Shown here in pieces: positions 60,298 to 64,000 of a DNA stretch of 64,000 bases; position 1 is the stretch's first letter, and the number at the start of each line of letters is the position of its first letter. The position numbers and the translations under genes were made by a program. Location of the stretch: contig JAUYQR010000011.1 in NCBI GenBank assembly GCA_030697175.1, positions 1 through 64,000 of the forward strand. The letters run 5' to 3'. The DNA is from Paracoccaceae bacterium. GTDB taxonomy: Bacteria > Pseudomonadota > Alphaproteobacteria > Rhodobacterales > Rhodobacteraceae. The notes below the pieces were generated by a model. That model did not search any database. It had not been told where the DNA came from and worked only from the letters and a program-made list of their open reading frames with translations.

Positions 60298-60425
60298 GCA
60301 GCTTCCTTCTTGCAGGAATATCCCACGCGGTAGTCCGTTGATTTCGCCATTGGTTCGAGAAAGCAATGGACTGCGGGGCGTGAAGCCCCCGGTTCTCCGC
60401 CATGACGCAGTGCCGCAGTCGTCAT
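60294..60425 (-). CDS. 43-residue small protein coupled between cobI and cobJ
   Basis: A short reading frame (MTTAALRHGGEPGASRPAVH..., ending SCKKEAA) whose ATG overlaps the cobI stop as ATGA (60422-60425) and whose stop overlaps the cobJ ATG as ATGA (60294-60297). No membrane segment and two cysteines are seen, and no family is recognised. Its 3' half contains a hairpin and the GGGATATT/AAGAAGGAAG dispersed element, so it could be a true small protein or a translated spacer keeping ribosomes moving from cobI to cobJ. Confidence 0.5.
   Translation of the reverse strand: MTTAALRHGGEPGASRPAVHCFLEPMAKSTDYRVGYSCKKEAA
60302..60328 (-). repeat. Dispersed GGGATATT element before cobJ
   Basis: On the minus strand GTGGGATATTCCTGC is followed by AAGAAGGAAG, preceded farther upstream by a GGGGGC...GCCCC hairpin. 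This is the same plan as 11965, 14021 and 17881, with more mismatches. It provides the cobJ ribosome binding site. Confidence 0.5.
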
Positions 60426-61171
60426 TCCGGGATCTCCGGCCGCCGACCGTGGCCATGCACCAGCACGATCGCGAAATACGGGCAGTCCGCCGCATCGACT
60501 TCGACCAGCCGTGCGATGCGCTGGTTGGGCATCGTGCCACGCTCCACCAGCCACGCTGCCTCCAGCCGCCCGGCACGTTCCAGCGCACGGCGCACGCGCG
60601 GCAGGTTGCGCCCGGTCTTCATCACCACCAGCGCATCCGCCGTTGTCATGTGCTGCACCAGATCATCTTCCGGCAATGTGCCCATCAGCACCGTCAGCAC
60701 ATCGTCGCCCCAGGTGATCGGGGTATCGGTCGCGGTCCAGCAGCCGGTCATGCCGGTGATGCCGGGGATCACCTCCACCGGCACGCGACCCTGCAACCGG
60801 CTGTGCAGGTGCATGAACGAGCCGTAGAAGAACGGGTCGCCCTCGCACAGCACCAGCACGTCCTCGGTCTGGCACAGGGTTTCCAGCCGGTCGGCCCAGT
60901 CATCATAGAACCGGGCAAGGGCGCCATTGTATTCCGGGCTGTCGAACGGCAGTTCGGTCGTGACCGGGTATTCCATCGGGTATTCCCTGACGCCCGCCGA
61001 CAGCATCCCCTCGACGATGCGTCGCGCCTGCCCCGGCCTGCCGGCCTTGCGGAAATAGGCCACATGCCGCGCGGCCCCTATCGCGCGGGCGGCGCGCAGG
61101 CTCATCAGGTCGGGGTCGCCGGGGCCGAGGCCCGCGCAGATGACTTTGCCGATCGCGGGGCCCATGGTCAT
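60422..61171 (-). CDS. cobI: Precorrin-2 C20-methyltransferase CobI
   Basis: A 249-residue SAM methyltransferase. VICAGLGPGDPDLMSLRA, VLVLCEGDPFFYGSFMHL and VIPGITGMTGCW identify it. The start at 61171 overlaps the cobH stop (ATGA); an ATG two codons in is also possible. It hands precorrin-3A to CobG. Confidence 0.95.
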   Translation of the reverse strand: MTMGPAIGKVICAGLGPGDPDLMSLRAARAIGAARHVAYFRKAGRPGQARRIVEGMLSAGVREYPMEYPVTTELPFDSPEYNGALARFYDDWADRLETLCQTEDVLVLCEGDPFFYGSFMHLHSRLQGRVPVEVIPGITGMTGCWTATDTPITWGDDVLTVLMGTLPEDDLVQHMTTADALVVMKTGRNLPRVRRALERAGRLEAAWLVERGTMPNQRIARLVEVDAADCPYFAIVLVHGHGRRPEIPE

Positions 61172-61797
61172 TCCTTCCGGCTTGCCAGCGCATTGATCGC
61201 GGCGACGGTGATCGCGCTGCCACCAAGCCGCCCCGCGACGATCAGGCTGGGCACCGGGGGTGCCTCGATCAGCGCCGCTTTCGATTCCGCCGCCCCCACG
61301 AACCCGACCGGACAGCCGATGATTGCGGCGGGGCGCGGGCAACCGGGGTCTTCCAGCATGTTCAACAGGTGGAAAAGCGCGGTTGGCGCATTGCCGATCG
61401 CCACCACGGCCCCGGCAAGATGCGGTCGCCACAGTTCCACCGCCGCCGCCGACCGGGTGTTGCCGATCCTTGCCGCCAGCGCCGGAACGGACGGATCTTG
61501 CAGCGTGCAGATGATCTCGTTGCTGGCGGGCAGGCGCTTGCGGGTGATGCCTTCGCTGACCATGCGCACATCGCACAGGATCGGCGCGCCGCCCTCAAGT
61601 GCCGCGCGGGCGGCAATCGCCATGCCCGGGCTGAAGCGGATCTGCGGCGCCAGATCGACCATCCCGGCGGCGTGGATCATGCGGACGGCAACGACCTCTT
61701 CCTCGGGCGTGAAGCGTGCCAGATCGGCCTCGGCGCGGATCATCGCGAAGGACTGGACATAGATCGCAGCACCGTCGGTTTCATAAAGGTGGGGCAT
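61168..61797 (-). CDS. cobH: Precorrin-8X methylmutase CobH
   Basis: A 209-residue isomerase moving a methyl group from C-11 to C-12 to give hydrogenobyrinic acid. SFAMIRAEADLARF, VRMIHAAGM (with the catalytic His), APILCDVRMV and IGCPVGFVGAAESK are conserved. It overlaps cobG by 17 bases and cobI by ATGA. Confidence 0.96.
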   Translation of the reverse strand: MPHLYETDGAAIYVQSFAMIRAEADLARFTPEEEVVAVRMIHAAGMVDLAPQIRFSPGMAIAARAALEGGAPILCDVRMVSEGITRKRLPASNEIICTLQDPSVPALAARIGNTRSAAAVELWRPHLAGAVVAIGNAPTALFHLLNMLEDPGCPRPAAIIGCPVGFVGAAESKAALIEAPPVPSLIVAGRLGGSAITVAAINALASRKE

Positions 61798-62941
61798 GGG
61801 GGGCCTTCAGAAGATCAGGTAGGTCGGCTGGCGACAGCCCGGTTTGCATCGGGGTATCGGACGCGGTTCCGCCGCGCACAAGGCCGAAACCCCGTGGCGA
61901 GGCGATCAGCGTCAGGTCGGCTGGCCCCGGATGGGCGCAGCCCTTGGCGCAACCGGAGACATGCAGCACGCTGCCCGCAGGCACCAGCGCGGCAAGGCTG
62001 CGGGCAAGGGTTCGCGTCTGGCCCAGCGCCTGCGGACAGCCCGGCGCTCCGGTGCAGGCGGTGACGCGCAGGAGCGGCTCTGCCGGATCGGTGACAAGTT
62101 CCGCAATCGCCGGGATTTGCGTGGCCGCAGCGAGGAACAGCATCCGCCACGGCGTCGGGCGGAGTTCGTGGCCTAGGGCGGCCAGCGCGATCAGCGTCTC
62201 GGCGCGCATCTGCCCGAAGGCCAGCGCGACCAGAACCCCCTCGGCGTGCGGGCCGGGGGCGGGCTGCGGCAAGGGCTGCGGCAAGGGCTGCGCGGGCGCG
62301 GTGTCGCAGCCGGGTGGCACGACGCCCCGACCGATCAGCGCGGCCATCCGGCCACGGCCATCGGTCACGCCGCCGGATGCCGCGAACCACTGCGCAAGGC
62401 TGACAGCATCCTGCGCCAGATCGTTCACGACGCGGCCCAAGCCATAACCGTCAGGCCGCAGGATCAGTTGCCCATCCGCCGCCCGCTCCACCCGGATGTC
62501 CGCCGAAGCGCCCGACAGCACCGGACGCGGCCCGCAATCGAGCGCAAAGCCGAACTTGCCGGGCAGCGGCGGCATCTGTGCCAGCGCCGCGGTCAGCACG
62601 GCGGTGAGGGCATCAATGTAGGACGACGCCGGGCGGAACGGCGTCACGATCAGGTTGCGAAGCTGCTCGGTTTCGATATCGGGGTCGATCAGGCCGTGGG
62701 CGCGCAGATCCGCGATCAGCGGGCCATGCGAGGCTTCGGTGACGCCGCGCAATTGCAGGTTGGCGCGGGCCGAAAGGTCGATGATCCCGTTGCCATGCGC
62801 CAAGGCGGCCCGCGCGATGGCTTCGGCCTGCGCGGGTGACAGCCGCCCGCCGGGGGGGCGCACCCGCACGATCAGCCCGTCGCCCGAGGCCATCGGGCGC
62901 AAGGCACCGGGGCACCAGCCCTTGACCTGCCACGCGGTCAT
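61781..62941 (-). CDS. cobG: Precorrin-3B synthase CobG
   Basis: A 386-residue monooxygenase of the nitrite/sulfite-reductase-like fold that hydroxylates precorrin-3A using O2, marking this as the aerobic pathway. The [4Fe-4S]/siroheme-type Cys motif appears as TACTGAPGCPQ and SGCAKGCAHPG. A Pro/Gln linker (LPQPLPQP) near residue 225 comes from a GGCTGCGGCAA DNA repeat. The start is fixed by the ATGA overlap with cobN. Confidence 0.92.
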   Translation of the reverse strand: MTAWQVKGWCPGALRPMASGDGLIVRVRPPGGRLSPAQAEAIARAALAHGNGIIDLSARANLQLRGVTEASHGPLIADLRAHGLIDPDIETEQLRNLIVTPFRPASSYIDALTAVLTAALAQMPPLPGKFGFALDCGPRPVLSGASADIRVERAADGQLILRPDGYGLGRVVNDLAQDAVSLAQWFAASGGVTDGRGRMAALIGRGVVPPGCDTAPAQPLPQPLPQPAPGPHAEGVLVALAFGQMRAETLIALAALGHELRPTPWRMLFLAAATQIPAIAELVTDPAEPLLRVTACTGAPGCPQALGQTRTLARSLAALVPAGSVLHVSGCAKGCAHPGPADLTLIASPRGFGLVRGGTASDTPMQTGLSPADLPDLLKAPHAPPL

Positions 62942-64000
62942 GCCAGCACCGCCGCGATGGAATTGCGCCGGGTCAGCCACAGCCCGGCATCGCGCAGGCG
63001 GCGGAACAGGTCTTCCATTGCCGCAAGGGCGGCAGGGTTTTCGCGGCAAAGAAACTCGCGCACGTCGTCACGGCCCAGCGTCGCGTCGTGGTAAAGGTCA
63101 AACAGATGCGGCGGCACCACCTGGGCCAGATGCGCGAAGGCGGCCATGTGGTCGAGCGTTGCGGCAATCTCGGCGGCCCCGCGGTAGCCGTGGTTCATCA
63201 TGCCCGAAGCCCAATCGGGGTTCGCGGCACGGGCGCGCACCACGCGGGCGATTTCCTCGGTGAGGGTGCGGGCGCGCGGGGTGTCGGGGCGCGTGGCGTC
63301 AAGGTGATAAAGCGTCGGTGCCTGCCCGCCAAGCCGCGCCACGGCGGCGGCAAAGCCTGCCTCGTGCGCGGCGTAATCGGCGGCCATCAGCACGTCGGTT
63401 TCCGGCAGGTCTTGCGGGTGGACGAAGGCATCCGCCGCCTTGACGCGCGCCTCGATGCCCGCGCGGTTCAGGGTGGATTGGCCGTCCGTCCCGATCGACC
63501 AGGCCGAGGCGCGCAGCCAAGCCTCGCCCGCCTCGGCCCGCGCCGCATCGGTGAAGGTGTCGGCAGCGGTGCCCATGCCAAGCCCGTATTGCCCCGGCTG
63601 CGGGCCAAACACCCGCGCGGCACGGGCGGCATAGGGATTGTCCTCGGCCGCCTCGTCGCGCAGGGCGAGCGCCTCGGCCCCCGCCTCGAACAGTTGCGCG
63701 AGGCCGGGGAATACGTCGCGGAACAGGCCCGAGACTCGCAAGGTAACGTCGATGCGCGGCCGCCCGAGCAGCGCCAGCGGAACGATCTCGAACCCCGACA
63801 CCCGCGCCGAGCCTTCGTCCCAGCGCGGACTGAGGCCGGCAAGGTGCAGCGCCATCGCGAACTCCTCGCCGGCCGTGCGCATGGTGGCCGAGCCCCAGAG
63901 ATCGACCACCAGCCCGCGCGGATAATCGCCGTGATCCTGCAGGTGGCGGCGGACCAGCTCCTCGGCCAGCTTGACGCCCTGCGCATGGGCATTGCGCGAT
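62938..64000 (-). CDS. cobN: Cobaltochelatase subunit CobN (C-terminal part, runs off the window)
   Basis: About 354 C-terminal residues of the large subunit that inserts Co2+ into hydrogenobyrinic acid diamide together with CobS and CobT. VVDLWGSATMRTAGEEFAMAL, FRDVFPGL, YAARAARVFGPQPGQYG and GMMNHGYRGAAEIAATLDH are typical. The frame is open to base 64000 without a start, so the gene is cut by the window edge. Its stop overlaps cobG's ATG (ATGA). CobN is normally about 1100-1250 residues, so roughly 70 percent lies outside. Confidence 0.95.
   Translation of the reverse strand, partial: SRNAHAQGVKLAEELVRRHLQDHGDYPRGLVVDLWGSATMRTAGEEFAMALHLAGLSPRWDEGSARVSGFEIVPLALLGRPRIDVTLRVSGLFRDVFPGLAQLFEAGAEALALRDEAAEDNPYAARAARVFGPQPGQYGLGMGTAADTFTDAARAEAGEAWLRASAWSIGTDGQSTLNRAGIEARVKAADAFVHPQDLPETDVLMAADYAAHEAGFAAAVARLGGQAPTLYHLDATRPDTPRARTLTEEIARVVRARAANPDWASGMMNHGYRGAAEIAATLDHMAAFAHLAQVVPPHLFDLYHDATLGRDDVREFLCRENPAALAAMEDLFRRLRDAGLWLTRRNSIAAVLA

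Overview
The window looks like the chromosome of an alphaproteobacterium of the Rhodobacterales (Rhodobacter/Gemmobacter/Tabrizicola-like). The evidence is very high G+C, hisS-hisZ-hisG in one operon, an F0 ATP synthase operon with two b-type subunits (b and b') separated from the F1 genes, MipZ, an ffh-rpsP-rimM-trmD-rplS-rpmE operon, an xdhABC set with XdhC, and the aerobic (CobG/CobN) cobalamin pathway. I identify 67 protein genes (one running off the right edge), including two short ones (54 and 43 aa) embedded in operons by start/stop overlaps. No rRNA, tRNA, CRISPR array or insertion sequence is visible. No gap without a gene exceeds about 300 bases.

Layout. 1-238: a G17C17 homopolymer palindrome and C-rich repeats (probably a contig end). 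239-4711: EamA exporter, hisG/hisZ/hisS, slyX. 4753-6720: an A+T-rich island holding one AAA ATPase with a TOPRIM/DUF4435-like C-terminus, the best candidate here for a poorly described (perhaps anti-phage) system. 6900-11238: an orphan ParB-domain protein and dnaE. 11475-21061: a purine locus, xanthine dehydrogenase xdhABC coupled to a BMP-type ABC nucleoside/purine importer, closed by a strong terminator. 21180-29320: methyltransferase, FAD oxidoreductase, GH25 lysozyme lipoprotein, an A+T-richer glycosyltransferase, dimethylglycine dehydrogenase-like enzyme and two unknown membrane proteins. 29421-32510: zinc uptake, zur-znuC-znuB divergent from znuA around a Zur-box-like site. 32518-36706: adenosine kinase, nth, AraC-OGT fusion, OmpA lipoprotein, GntR regulator. 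36772-39291: atpI-B-E-b'-b. 39495-40987: ArsR regulator, a 57-aa protein, mipZ. 41215-47916: ffh to rpmE translation/secretion operon with two GNATs, chorismate mutase and small genes. 48118-52676: rhamnosyltransferase-like protein, RidA-like protein, LysR plus EamA, flavodoxin-fold oxidoreductase. 52793-64000: cobalamin cluster cobN-G-H-I-(43 aa)-J and cobL-E-M-B-A-F plus an APH-type kinase, with cobK inverted between the two halves.

How the genes work together. The purine locus pairs uptake with oxidation of hypoxanthine/xanthine. The cob genes cover precorrin-2 to hydrogenobyrinic acid a,c-diamide and cobalt insertion. The zinc genes form a self-regulated uptake unit. A dispersed element (hairpin, GGGATATTT-like core, purine-rich AAGARGAAG tail) occurs four times: twice read in frame inside xdhA and xdhB, and twice placing its purine tail where a ribosome binding site is needed (before an ABC permease and before cobJ).
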